DNA of 64,000 nucleotides, from contig NZ_VIWT01000001.1 of assembly GCF_007829815.1 (NCBI RefSeq), forward strand, positions 4,989,001 to 5,053,000, written 5' to 3'. Below are positions 15,944-24,375 of the stretch, piece after piece (position 1 is the first letter of the stretch; every line of letters begins with the position of its first letter). The notes beneath the pieces were generated by a model, which saw only the letters and a program-made list of their open reading frames with translations, ran no database searches and was not told the origin of the DNA. This stretch comes from Kitasatospora viridis (GTDB lineage: Bacteria; Actinomycetota; Actinomycetes; Streptomycetales; Streptomycetaceae). A program made the translations under genes and the position numbers.

Positions 15944-17140
15944 ATGACTGATCGGGAAACGGTGTTCTGGACGGTCGGCGAGCTGGACGAGCTCGCCTTC
16001 GACCCGGTGATGGCGGACGCGGTGGGGCGCGAGTCGCTCGGCCGGGTCCGGCTGCCGCACGGGGAGGGGGAGGCCTGGCTGGCCGGCAAGTACGCCGACG
16101 TCACCAAGGTCACCTCGGACCCGCGGTTCAGCCGGGCGCTGCTGCTGGAGCACGACGTCACCCGGATGGCGCCCAACCCGATCCCGCTGCCGGACGCGGT
16201 GGGCTTCGCCGACCCGCCCGAGCACACCCGGCTGCGGCGGGCCGCCTCGCGCGCCTTCACCGGCAAGAAGATCGACGAACGGCGCCCGCGCGCCGAGGAG
16301 TTGGCCGACCGGCTGATCACCGCGATGGTCGAGCGCGGCGCCCCCGGCGAGCTGATGGCCGACTACTACGACCGGTTCGCGCTGCACGGGATGAGCGAGC
16401 TGATGGGCATCCCGGAGGCGGACCGCGAGCAGTTCGCCGAGTGGACCAAGCAGATCATCAGCGCCCGGCACGACCCGGCGGTCAGCGAGCGGGCCAAGCA
16501 CGAGATCGGCGCCTACGTCGACGGGTTGGCCGAGCAGCGGCTCGTCGAGCCGCGCGACGACCTGATCAGCCACCTGCTGGAGGGCGAGCGCGCGGGCGAG
16601 CTGACCCGCGACCAACTGGTCGCCTTCGCGGTGCTGATGCAGATCAGCGGCGTCAACTCGGTGCGGCTGAACAGCGGCACCATGGGCTACATCCTGCTCA
16701 GCCGCCCGGAGTTGTGGCAGCGGCTGGTGGCCGAGCCGGAGCTGTTGCCGCAGGCCGTCGAGGAGCTGCTGCGCTGGCTGCCGCACCGCAACGCTGTCGG
16801 CCAGGCCCGGATCGCCACCGAGGAGGTGGAGTTGGGCGGCGCGGTGGTCAAGGCCGGCGAGGCGGTGCACTCCTCCTACCTGGCCGCCAACCGCGACCCG
16901 GCGGTCTTCGAGCGCCCGCACGAGCTGGACTTCGACCGGCAGCCCAACCCGCACCTGGCCTTCGGCCACGGCCCGCACTACTGCGTGGGCGCGAACTTCG
17001 CCCGGATGGAGACCCAGGTGATGCTGCGCAGCCTGCTGGACCGGCTGCCGGGCCTGGAGCTCGCCGTCGCGCCCTCCGAAGTGGAGTGGCGCAAGGGCGA
17101 GTTGATCCGGGGGCCACGGGCCCTGCCGGTGCGCTGGTGA
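15944..17140 (+). CDS. cytochrome P450 (CYP158/P450-mel type)
   Basis: 398 residues. The heme-thiolate loop FGHGPHYCVG gives C347; the PERF-like region and the VEELLRWLPHRN helix are present. The I-helix reads ISGVNSVRLNSG and lacks the usual AGxDT proton-relay motif. CYP158-family enzymes beside RppA are also atypical at this helix. By context it oxidises THN or flaviolin, causing dimerisation or melanin polymerisation. It is 11 bases after rppA, and its stop overlaps the cupin start (GTGA). Confidence 0.93.
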   Translation: MTDRETVFWTVGELDELAFDPVMADAVGRESLGRVRLPHGEGEAWLAGKYADVTKVTSDPRFSRALLLEHDVTRMAPNPIPLPDAVGFADPPEHTRLRRAASRAFTGKKIDERRPRAEELADRLITAMVERGAPGELMADYYDRFALHGMSELMGIPEADREQFAEWTKQIISARHDPAVSERAKHEIGAYVDGLAEQRLVEPRDDLISHLLEGERAGELTRDQLVAFAVLMQISGVNSVRLNSGTMGYILLSRPELWQRLVAEPELLPQAVEELLRWLPHRNAVGQARIATEEVELGGAVVKAGEAVHSSYLAANRDPAVFERPHELDFDRQPNPHLAFGHGPHYCVGANFARMETQVMLRSLLDRLPGLELAVAPSEVEWRKGELIRGPRALPVRW

Positions 17141-17664
17141 GCGGGCTGGTACTGCCGCCGGGCGGCGGGCGCAAGCTGGTCGGGCCGGCCCAGCACGTCA
17201 CCTTCAAGATCACCGGAGAACGGTCGACGGTCGGCTCGGTCTTCGAGGTGGTGGTGCCGGTCGGCTTCGACGTCGGCGCCCACCGGCACACCCGCAGCGA
17301 GGAGTTCTTCTACGTGCTGGAGGGCGAGGTCGACATGTTCGCCTTCGAGCCCGAGGTGCGCACGGCCGGCGGCTGGCAGCACTGGCGCTCGGCGGAGGGC
17401 GACACGGTGCGCCGGGGCACCCCCGGCTCGCTGATCCACATCCCGCCGGGCGTGCCGCACGGCTTCGCCAACGCCGGCGACACCCCGGCCCGGATGCTCT
17501 TCCAGGCCGCCCCGCCCCCCGACCACGAGCGCTACTTCGAGGAACTGCTGGAGCTGCTGGCCGACGGCGAGCCCCCGGCCGGCGCCGTCGACGAGCTGCG
17601 CCGCCGCTGGGACATCGAGCAGCTGACGCCGCTGCGGCCGGGGGTGCCGCTGCCGGCCGAGTGA
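17137..17664 (+). CDS. cupin-domain quinone-forming monooxygenase (MomA-like)
   Basis: 175 residues with both cupin motifs: GAHRHTRSEEFFYVLEGEV (HxH, E) and GSLIHIPPGVPHGFANAG. Cupins adjacent to RppA include MomA-type enzymes that oxidise THN to flaviolin, so that role is the best guess. The GTG at 17137 overlaps the P450 TGA by three bases, showing translational coupling. The metal ligands H, H, E and the second-motif H are all present. No signal peptide. Confidence 0.88.
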   Translation: MSGLVLPPGGGRKLVGPAQHVTFKITGERSTVGSVFEVVVPVGFDVGAHRHTRSEEFFYVLEGEVDMFAFEPEVRTAGGWQHWRSAEGDTVRRGTPGSLIHIPPGVPHGFANAGDTPARMLFQAAPPPDHERYFEELLELLADGEPPAGAVDELRRRWDIEQLTPLRPGVPLPAE

Positions 17665-17669
17665 AACCA

Positions 17670-18890
17670 TCAGGTCGAAGGCGGACCGGACCGCGCCGAT
17701 CGGGGTGTCACCGGCACCCCGCGCGCCATCGCGTCGAAGTCCAGGATCGGACGGGTCAGGATCGTCTCGATGCTGTCGGTCAGCAGGTTGCCGAGGATGA
17801 ACTCCTCCTCGGGGCCTGAGCCGAAGGTGACGACCTGTCCGCTGGACTGGATCATCCAGTTCAGCAGCTCCCGTTCGGCGGCCTCGGCGAGGATGATCTC
17901 CCGATCCGGGTGGCGTTGCCGGATCGACCGGACCGCTGAGCGGAGCTCTGCCGGGTCGACGGCGAGCGCACGCACCGTGGCCGGTGAGGCGCGTCGGCCC
18001 CACCATTGGAAGACCACCCACTGGGCGACCGAGGGGTGGCTGAACACCTCCTCGGCGATGGCGTCGAGCTGATGGAGGTTCTTGGCGTTCGCCACGGTGT
18101 GGACGCGCACGCGTGTGAAACCCACCTGGTCGCACAGCCTCAGGGATTCCAGGAGTGCGGCGTGCAGGTTCCGGTCGGGACTGCGGCGGAAGGCGCGCTG
18201 GGCCTCGGCGGTCACGCCGTCCAGCGGCAACCGGAGCGAGGACAGCGCCGAGAGCCGCGCGAGCTTGTCGGCGGTCAGCGTGTAGCCGGTGGTGTCGAGT
18301 GCGACCCGGATCCCGGCAGCGGTCGCGTGATCGACGACCTGGTGGATCGGTGGCCACAGCAGCGGGTCGCCGCCGGCCAGCACCAGGTCGGTGGTGCCGT
18401 GTTCGGCGAGCTTGTCGACGATGCCCTTCGCCTGATCCAGGCTGATCTGCTCCGCGGCGAACGGGTTGTAGCACCCCTGGCAGGACATCGGGCAGCGGTT
18501 GGTGATGGACCAGTTGACCCGGGTGACGCGGCGTCCGACCCGGGGCTGCTCGGTGCGGAGGCTGATGGCGTCGATGAGCCGGGTGAGCCGTCTGCCCTGC
18601 GGCAGGGAGGTTCCCGTCAGCAGCCGGGCGGCGCGGTCGACGTCGGCGGCCGTCGCGTTGTTCTGGAGCAGGACGAACGCCAGCCGGTAGCGGCTGAGTT
18701 CGTCGTCGGGTGCTGCGGCCAGGGCTCGCTCGATGCGACTGGTGAGGTCGCGGAGGTAGGCCGGGTGGAAGCGGTCGGGCTCCAGGCGGCGCTGGAAGCG
18801 GTCGGCGACCGATCCGGGCTCCACCGTGCGGTCGTAGCCGGCGCGCAGGGGATGGGTGGGCAGGATCGCCAGATGGTGACGGGTGGGCAC
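17670..18890 (-). CDS. radical SAM enzyme of an uncharacterised operon
   Basis: 406 residues. An N-terminal helical extension of about 120 residues precedes the radical SAM core. The 4Fe-4S cluster motif is C133-x3-C137-x2-C140 (NRCPMSCQGCY), followed by the GGDPLLW segment that binds SAM. No SPASM-type cysteine cluster is visible at the C-terminus. It is the last gene of a minus-strand operon, 14 bases after a nucleotidyltransferase. GTG start with GGAG seven bases upstream. The reaction cannot be assigned; the closest sense is a small-molecule radical SAM enzyme. Confidence 0.85.
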   Translation of the reverse strand: MPTRHHLAILPTHPLRAGYDRTVEPGSVADRFQRRLEPDRFHPAYLRDLTSRIERALAAAPDDELSRYRLAFVLLQNNATAADVDRAARLLTGTSLPQGRRLTRLIDAISLRTEQPRVGRRVTRVNWSITNRCPMSCQGCYNPFAAEQISLDQAKGIVDKLAEHGTTDLVLAGGDPLLWPPIHQVVDHATAAGIRVALDTTGYTLTADKLARLSALSSLRLPLDGVTAEAQRAFRRSPDRNLHAALLESLRLCDQVGFTRVRVHTVANAKNLHQLDAIAEEVFSHPSVAQWVVFQWWGRRASPATVRALAVDPAELRSAVRSIRQRHPDREIILAEAAERELLNWMIQSSGQVVTFGSGPEEEFILGNLLTDSIETILTRPILDFDAMARGVPVTPRSARSGPPST

Positions 18891-18904
18891 GGGTTCTCCG
18901 CCGA

Positions 18905-19633
18905 TCAGTGCGGGAGGGTGGGAGCGGGGACGACCAGGACGGACTCGGCGCAGGGCAGGCCCTGGTTCTCCCGGAAGACCGCGTCGCGTACGGCCCTGGA
19001 GATGTCGGGCCGGGTCGGCGCGTCGAGGAACGCGGCGGTCGAGGCGAGCGGGTCGAGGTGGTGCTCGTGGATGAGGTTGCGCAGGCTCCGGGGCAAATCA
19101 TCCGAGGCCCCGAGTAGATCCTCGCCAACACCCTTTGCCAGTAGCAGGTTTGCGGCGCGCCTAGCCTTCGCGAGGTTCGTCCGCGGATCCCGGTCGGTGG
19201 CCTTGGCCAGGTAGTAGGTGATCGGCTGGATCGCCCACGGGAGCTCGGCCGTGTGGTCCGGGGCGGGCTGGTTGAAGGCGTTGGGCCCCAGGCCCAGGCC
19301 GTCGATGAGCCATTCCGGCCACATGCTGGTGCGGTAGCGGGCGCGAGCGGCGCGGTGGAACGCGTCCAGGGTGGTGATGGCGGCGGTTGCCTCGATCCGC
19401 AGGGCCTGCGCGAGGCGGCTCAGGACCGGCTGCAGGACGGCGCGTGCTGTCGGGGCGTGCGCGGCCGTGGGGACGACCGGGATCAGGTCGAGGTCGGAGA
19501 CGATCCGTCCGTTCGCCCCGGTGCGGTGATCGCCCCGGGCGAGCGAGCCGGACAGCGCCACGGACATGCCCGGGACGTCGGCGAGTTCGAGGCGCAGCAG
19601 GGCGAGGAGGCGGGGCAGGTCGAGCGAGTTCAC
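18905..19633 (-). CDS. nucleotidyltransferase-fold protein
   Basis: 242 residues. The DNA-polymerase-beta-type nucleotidyltransferase signature is S28-GSLARG-34 followed by SDLDL with D47 and D49, the metal-binding pair. The rest is helical, like minimal kanamycin-nucleotidyltransferase-type enzymes. It would transfer a nucleotide to a small-molecule or protein acceptor. The start at 19633 gives a two-base gap from the upstream stop and an AAGG at good distance; a GTG at 19639 would overlap that stop. Confidence 0.8.
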   Translation of the reverse strand: MNSLDLPRLLALLRLELADVPGMSVALSGSLARGDHRTGANGRIVSDLDLIPVVPTAAHAPTARAVLQPVLSRLAQALRIEATAAITTLDAFHRAARARYRTSMWPEWLIDGLGLGPNAFNQPAPDHTAELPWAIQPITYYLAKATDRDPRTNLAKARRAANLLLAKGVGEDLLGASDDLPRSLRNLIHEHHLDPLASTAAFLDAPTRPDISRAVRDAVFRENQGLPCAESVLVVPAPTLPH

Positions 19634-19635
19634 GT

Positions 19636-20514
19636 TCACCTTCCGGGGTCGGCTACGGCGGTGAAGTCGGCGTAGGGGCCGTGTAGTTCCTCGGCGGCCA
19701 CGAAGGCGTCGAGCGCTGCCGCCAGCGGCGGGAGGTCGCCGAGCAGGGCTCGCGCGTACCGCAGGTCCTTGACCATGTGGTGGACGGCGAAGTCGGGGTC
19801 CTCGTAGGCGCGGGAGACGATCCGGTGGAGCTTCTGGTCGGCGAGCGCGGCCATCCAGCCGTCCGAAGTGACCACCTTCGCGGCCGTCGGGTAGTCGGGG
19901 CCGAGCAGGTCGGGCAGGCAGCGGGCGAAGACGGCGGCCGCGTGCAGGAGCGAGGCGCCCCAGGCATTGAAGACCAGCTTGAAACGGGCCGGATTCCCGG
20001 GCCGCCCGAACTCGTAGCGGTTGCGGGTGAACGCGGCCAACACTTCGTCGGCAGCGGTGCTCGGGCCCGAGGCGTGCAGGAAGGCGGACAGAGTGCCGGC
20101 CTCGGCGGCAGGACGGGAACCCGTGACGGGGCACTCCCACGCCGCCCCGCCCAGCGCGGTGACCTCGTGGTGCCACCGGACCGCCTGGTCGGGGGTGATC
20201 GTGGAGAGTTCGATGCACGCGGGCCGCTCGGCGCGGATGGCCGCGACCACCTTCGGGTGTCCCCAGAACCCACGGCTGCGCGTGTCGTCCTCGAAGCAGC
20301 CGACGATCACTCGGGGGCGCCCAGCGGGAATGTCGTCGGGGCTGATCAACGGGACCTGCCCGTGCGGGGCCCGGTCGAGGTGGCGGCTGGTGAGTGCGAC
20401 GCGGAGGCTGGGCAGCGCCGCCAGGTGGGGCAGGATGCCTGCGGTGATCACCCCGTACCCGGCGACGACGACGGTCGTCGCCGGAAGTGGTGCCCGCCGT
20501 GCGGCAGGTGTCAT
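19636..20514 (-). CDS. NAD(P)-binding beta-hydroxyacid-dehydrogenase-like protein
   Basis: 292 residues. The N-terminal Rossmann motif VVVAGYGVITAG precedes ECPVTGSRPAAEAGTLSAFL, equivalent to the substrate-binding DAPVSGG motif of 6-phosphogluconate/3-hydroxyisobutyrate dehydrogenases. The catalytic lysine region RFKLVFNAWGASLLHA and a C-terminal KDLRYAR follow. It probably oxidises a hydroxyacid or reduces the oxo form. It begins four bases downstream of the epimerase stop, so it is co-transcribed. Confidence 0.82.
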   Translation of the reverse strand: MTPAARRAPLPATTVVVAGYGVITAGILPHLAALPSLRVALTSRHLDRAPHGQVPLISPDDIPAGRPRVIVGCFEDDTRSRGFWGHPKVVAAIRAERPACIELSTITPDQAVRWHHEVTALGGAAWECPVTGSRPAAEAGTLSAFLHASGPSTAADEVLAAFTRNRYEFGRPGNPARFKLVFNAWGASLLHAAAVFARCLPDLLGPDYPTAAKVVTSDGWMAALADQKLHRIVSRAYEDPDFAVHHMVKDLRYARALLGDLPPLAAALDAFVAAEELHGPYADFTAVADPGR

Positions 20515-20518
20515 CGGG

Positions 20519-21514
20519 TCACTCGTCCCTCAGTACGGTGGCGCGGTTCGCGTTCCAGGCCAGCGCGTCGGCGATGCCGTCCTGGAGCGTGCGGGTGGGG
20601 GACCAGCCCAGCAGCGTGCGGGCGCGGTCGATGTTCGGGTAGGCACCGGCCACGTCGCCGGGCCGGGCGTCGGTGATGTGGTGGGCCAGAGGCTCGCCGG
20701 TGACCTCCTCGAAGGCGGCGATGAGCTCGAACACCGTGCTGCCGGTGCCCGAGCCGAGGTTGATGGGCAGGTAGCGCGGACCCGGCTCGGCCGTGACCTC
20801 GTCGAAGCGGCGCACGGCGGCGAGGTGGGCGGCAGCCAGGTCCCAGACGTGGACGTAGTCGCGCACACCGCTGCCGTCGCGCGTCGGCCAGTCGGCACCG
20901 GTCACCGGGTAGGGCTCACCGGCCCGGTAGCGGTCGATCATCACGCCGAGGGCGTGGGTGGGCGTGGTGGTCTGCAGGCCGGTGCGCTGCTTGGGGTCGG
21001 CACCGATCGGGTTGAAGTAGCGCAGGGTGATGACGCGCAGGGGCGTGCCGCCGGTGATGTCCTCCAGGGCACCCTCGAAGACGGCCTTGGTGCGGGCGTA
21101 CGGGGAGAGCGGACGCAGCGGCGCGTCCTCGGTGATGTTCTCGCCGGAGTCGTAGATCGCCGCCGAACCGGAGAACACCAGGCGGTGGCACCCGTTGCGG
21201 AGCAGGTGGCGAACGACCGCGAGGCTCTTGGTGACGTTGGTGTCGTAGTAGCCGAGCGGGTCGGCGACCGATTCCGGGACGACGATCTTGGCCGCGCACC
21301 CGATCGCGGCGTGGATGTCCGGGTGGTCCGCGAACACCCGGTCGATCAGGTGGCCGTCGGCGATGTCGCCCAGGTAGAAGGTACGGCCGGTGACGAACTC
21401 GGGCCGACCGGTCGAGAGGTCGTCCACGACGATCGGCTCGATGCCCTCGTCGAGGCAGGCCGAGGCGAGGGTGGAACCGATGAACCCGGCGCCGCCGGTG
21501 ATCAGGACCTTCAT
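20519..21514 (-). CDS. galE: NAD-dependent epimerase (UDP-glucose 4-epimerase family)
   Basis: 331 residues of the extended short-chain dehydrogenase fold. N-terminal GGAGFIG binds NAD. The catalytic residues are S115/S117 in FSGSAAIYD and Y139-x3-K143 (YARTK). RYFNPIGAD and GTRDGSGVRDYVHVWD-like segments match GalE. It would interconvert UDP-glucose and UDP-galactose or act on a related nucleotide sugar. RBS GGAGGACATCC precedes the ATG. Placement with a nucleotidyltransferase and a radical SAM gene suggests a dedicated biosynthetic role rather than the Leloir pathway. Confidence 0.85.
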   Translation of the reverse strand: MKVLITGGAGFIGSTLASACLDEGIEPIVVDDLSTGRPEFVTGRTFYLGDIADGHLIDRVFADHPDIHAAIGCAAKIVVPESVADPLGYYDTNVTKSLAVVRHLLRNGCHRLVFSGSAAIYDSGENITEDAPLRPLSPYARTKAVFEGALEDITGGTPLRVITLRYFNPIGADPKQRTGLQTTTPTHALGVMIDRYRAGEPYPVTGADWPTRDGSGVRDYVHVWDLAAAHLAAVRRFDEVTAEPGPRYLPINLGSGTGSTVFELIAAFEEVTGEPLAHHITDARPGDVAGAYPNIDRARTLLGWSPTRTLQDGIADALAWNANRATVLRDE

Positions 21515-21590
21515 GGATGTCCTCCGAAGTCGGTTGGATTCCAGCTGAGTTGGAGAATGCGGCGGGCAGCGTAGCAGCGGATTGCGGCGT

Positions 21591-22226
21591 TCATCCGGAA
21601 ATGCCCGAGCTGACCGGCCCATCCGCGTTGACGGCCTGGTAGAGGCACCAGACCATGGTCGGCCTGAACTCCTCCAGGACCGTGAGGCCGGCTCGACGGG
21701 CGAGGTCGGTCGAGGCGACGCAGCCGTCGGCCCGGCCCTCGATCACTTCGCGGACGGCGAGCGGCTTGGCGTTCGTCCAGCGGCGCTCGGCGTCCGGAGC
21801 CGTGCGATCGGCGAAGGTGGCCGTGGCAGGGTGGAGCGCGATCGTGCGGGGGTGACGGACCGTCGGCGCGGTGGCCAGGCAGATCGGCTTGGTCGGGGCC
21901 TGCCAGACCTCCACCAACTCGGCCTTGCCGGTGTATCGGAAGTGCAGGTTCACCCACAGGTCGGAGACCTCGCCGGTGGGGTGGTCGCGCTCCACGAAGC
22001 CTGCGGCGACCACGGCGGGTGTGCCGTCCCGCACGGCCGCCTGCATGGCCTGTTCGAAGCTGTCGGTGAGTCGGACGGCGCGGAACCGCCGCGATGCCTC
22101 CGCGTGGGCGTCGGTGCCGGTCGGCCCCAGGGTGGCGACGACGAGGCGGCTCCGGCGGACGTGCCGGTGGATCGCGCTCCCGGGCGGTGGGTTGAGCCGT
22201 GGTGAAGTGGTGTTGAGGGGGCGCAC
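21591..22226 (-). CDS. prephenate-dehydratase-like / type 2 substrate-binding-fold protein
   Basis: 211 residues from a GTG with GGAGGA upstream. The segment VVATLGPTGTDAHAEASRRF resembles the start of prephenate dehydratase (LGPxGTxSxxAA). A two-lobed pattern with later ADGCVASTDLARRAGL fits the periplasmic-binding-like fold shared by that enzyme. The dehydratase TRF signature is not seen, so prephenate dehydration is doubtful. It may be a binding or decarboxylase-like relative. It lies 13 bases after the ATPase gene and 76 bases before the epimerase. Confidence 0.6.
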   Translation of the reverse strand: MRPLNTTSPRLNPPPGSAIHRHVRRSRLVVATLGPTGTDAHAEASRRFRAVRLTDSFEQAMQAAVRDGTPAVVAAGFVERDHPTGEVSDLWVNLHFRYTGKAELVEVWQAPTKPICLATAPTVRHPRTIALHPATATFADRTAPDAERRWTNAKPLAVREVIEGRADGCVASTDLARRAGLTVLEEFRPTMVWCLYQAVNADGPVSSGISG

Positions 22227-22239
22227 GGAGTCCTCCGTC

Positions 22240-22758
22240 TCATGAATGGCGAGGGTTGATCTGCCGGGACGGCCGGCCTGGTGAGTCGGTCTGACTGGGC
22301 TCCGGCGGGGCGGCCGGGCCGATTTCGCACCAGATCGTCTTGCCGCTGCCGGTGGGCCCGGTCGGCGGGATGACGCCCCAGCGGTTGGCCAGGTGCTGGA
22401 CCAGGTTCAGGCCCTGGCCCGAGGTGGCAGCCGATCCGAACTGCGGCCGTCTGAGCGGAAGTTGATGACTCTGGTCGTGGACCGCGAGCTGTAGGGCGGA
22501 TCCGGTCCAGGTGGCGGTGAGCACCGCCGGCTTCGCGGTGTGGACGACTGCGTTCGCCAGCAGCTCGGCCGCGCACAGCAGCGCGTCGGCGATCCGGTCC
22601 TCGGGCAGGGCCATGGGCCAGCTCTTGAGACAGGTGTGCAGCTGGTGCCGGGTGGTCCGCGCGTCCAGCAGGTCGGGCTCGATGTGCAGAACGAGCCGGT
22701 GCGGAAGGCGGGTTGGCGGGGCGGCGCTTGCATGGGCAGGCCGCAGTGACTCGGGCAT
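22240..22758 (-). CDS. HATPase_c anti-sigma-like ATP-binding protein
   Basis: 172 residues. The GHKL ATPase N-box ELLANAVVHT, G1-type LAVHDQS and G2-type GQGLNLVQHLANRWGV are visible. There is no transmembrane or phosphoacceptor domain, so it is of the RsbW-like regulatory class very common in Streptomyces. It diverges from an XRE regulator; such pairs occur with DUF397 proteins in WhiJ-like sets. It is first in the minus-strand operon and could regulate it or act with the XRE protein. Confidence 0.85.
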   Translation of the reverse strand: MPESLRPAHASAAPPTRLPHRLVLHIEPDLLDARTTRHQLHTCLKSWPMALPEDRIADALLCAAELLANAVVHTAKPAVLTATWTGSALQLAVHDQSHQLPLRRPQFGSAATSGQGLNLVQHLANRWGVIPPTGPTGSGKTIWCEIGPAAPPEPSQTDSPGRPSRQINPRHS

Positions 22759-22970
22759 GAAGGTACCCCCAGAGCACGGCGATGATCACCGAAGGTGCGG
22801 ACCCAGCCACCGTCAGTGAGTGCTGCAACACGTTCTCGTAGCCCGGAGAGAAATGCAAGCCGACCAGATCCGTGAATTCGCGGAAGGTCAGAACTCGCGT
22901 TCTGGTTGACTGGACGATGGGGATGAAGGGACTTGACGCATAGTCAGTTGAGCCGATAGGGGTTGGCGAC
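22759..22970. promoter_or_regulatory. divergent region ahead of ATPase and XRE genes
   Basis: No gene seen. A perfect inverted repeat CAGAAC-TCGC-GTTCTG occupies 22889-22904. A possible XRE promoter has TTGACG (22933-22938) and GATAGG (22955-22960), 16 bases apart, 10 bases before the ATG. The repeat is a candidate operator for the XRE protein. An isolated TTGACT follows the repeat at 22906. Confidence 0.45.
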
Positions 22971-23894
22971 ATGGCACCAGCACAGAGGTCACGAACACGT
23001 GCGACCGCACCTGTCGACGGCTCGGGCCCGACCTTCCTCGGGACCCTGCTCGGCAGGAAGTTCCGCGACATCCGCGAGGAGAACGGCGCGAGCCGGGAGC
23101 AGGTCGCGGAGGTCCTGGACGTCTCCGTCCACGCGATAGCGCGACTGGAGACGGCGGAGAACAAGGCCACCGTGCCGCAGGTCCACCTGCTGTGCTCGCA
23201 CTTCAAGGTGCCGGCCGAGACCGCCGCGTACATGGAGCAGCTGGCCCGGCGGGCGAAGCAGCGGGGATGGTGGTCGGAGTACGACCAGCTCGGCGGGCCC
23301 TACGCGAAGATCGTGGCTGTGGAGAACCTGGTGGCCGCGTCACCCACGGGTGAGATTCGAACGTGGGAGCCGTTGATCATCCCTGGGTTGTTCCAAACAC
23401 CGGAGTACACCAGGGCTCTGTTCGAGCGCCTGGAGCTGCTCTCGAAGAGCACGGGCGAGCCGCTCGGAGGACCGGGTGGGCTTCCGCTGGATGACCAGGT
23501 CGCGAGTCGCCAGCGGCGGACGCAGATCCTGGAGGGTGATCAGCCGCCGAGGATCTGGGCCATCATCGGCGAAGGTGCCTTCCGTATGCGGGTCGGTGGA
23601 CCGGAGGTGATGCGGAAGCAGATTGACCACCTCTTGGAACTCTCCACTCGCCGCAACATTGTGATCCAGATCTTGCGGGACGACGTCGGCTACCACCTCG
23701 GCGTGTCCGGGGCCTTCACGCACTACGTGTTCAGCAAGGCGGCGGATCACTCGGTGGTGTATCACGAGGGCCCGCGCAGTTTCGGGGACAGTATTGCTCT
23801 GATCGCCCGTCACGACGCAGCTTTTCGGCAGCTCCAAGCCAGTGCCACAAGCCTGGAGGACGCCCGGTCATACTTGCTGCAAGCCCGCTCGTAA
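22971..23894 (+). CDS. XRE family regulator with DUF5753 domain
   Basis: 307 residues. The N-terminal helix-turn-helix (GRKFRDIREENGASREQVAE, then VSVHAIARLETAEN) is followed by a DUF5753 domain with WEPLIIPGLFQTPEYTRAL and the IQILRDDVGYH segment. These WhiJ-like regulators are usually paired with a DUF397 protein and an anti-sigma-like ATPase, all present here. It probably binds the palindrome upstream and controls the adjacent operon. Codon usage is slightly less GC-rich at third positions than in primary-metabolism genes nearby. Confidence 0.92.
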   Translation: MAPAQRSRTRATAPVDGSGPTFLGTLLGRKFRDIREENGASREQVAEVLDVSVHAIARLETAENKATVPQVHLLCSHFKVPAETAAYMEQLARRAKQRGWWSEYDQLGGPYAKIVAVENLVAASPTGEIRTWEPLIIPGLFQTPEYTRALFERLELLSKSTGEPLGGPGGLPLDDQVASRQRRTQILEGDQPPRIWAIIGEGAFRMRVGGPEVMRKQIDHLLELSTRRNIVIQILRDDVGYHLGVSGAFTHYVFSKAADHSVVYHEGPRSFGDSIALIARHDAAFRQLQASATSLEDARSYLLQARS

Positions 23895-23927
23895 CAGGCG
23901 AGTTGGGTGATCGCAGGAAGGGTGACC

Positions 23928-24164
23928 ATGCACGACCGCACCACCAGTCACACCCCCCGGCAGGGGGCTGACGGCTGGCACAAGTCCAGCTACAGCGGCA
24001 CGCCGCAGGAGAACTGCGTCGAGCAGGGCGTCTCGTACGACGGCCTGATCGCCGTTCGGGACAGCAAGGAGAACGGCCGCGGTGCCGTCCTCCGGATCGA
24101 GCCTGCGGCCTGGCGCGGATTCATCGGTGCCGTCAAGGGCGGCGAGTTCCCGATCGAGCTGTAA
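23928..24164 (+). CDS. DUF397 domain protein
   Basis: 78 residues. The DUF397 pattern is clear: WHKSSYSGTPQENCVEQGV, IAVRDSKENGRGAVLRI and a final WRGFIGAVKGGEF. It is 33 bases downstream of the XRE gene, the standard partnership in Streptomyces developmental/antibiotic regulators, where the small protein may modulate the XRE factor. The ATG at 23928 is preferred because GGAAGG sits six bases before it. A hairpin at 24184-24218 follows. Confidence 0.9.
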   Translation: MHDRTTSHTPRQGADGWHKSSYSGTPQENCVEQGVSYDGLIAVRDSKENGRGAVLRIEPAAWRGFIGAVKGGEFPIEL

Positions 24165-24183
24165 CGGGTGACGGACGTGGACG

Positions 24184-24218
24184 GGTGGACCCTGACGAAG
24201 AAGGCGTCAAGGTCCACC
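24184..24218. terminator. strong hairpin after the DUF397 gene
   Basis: Arms GGTGGACC (24184-24191) and GGTCCACC (24211-24218) enclose a second stem TGACG/CGTCA with a seven-base loop and one mismatch between the stems. It lies 20 bases after the stop. It is a likely terminator; no U-run follows. The rest of 24165-24375 has no gene. Confidence 0.6.
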
Positions 24219-24375
24219 TGTCTACTGGATACCATCATGGCGCGAGAGCAACCCTGTCGTGGGTGAGGTAGAAGCACGGCCGCTCCGATTCCGTGAACTG
24301 ACGCTCATGCGTTGGCTGGGGTGATGGTGGACCTCGCCCACCGGAGCTGTCGGGCCGTTCGCCTAGTCTTCCGCC

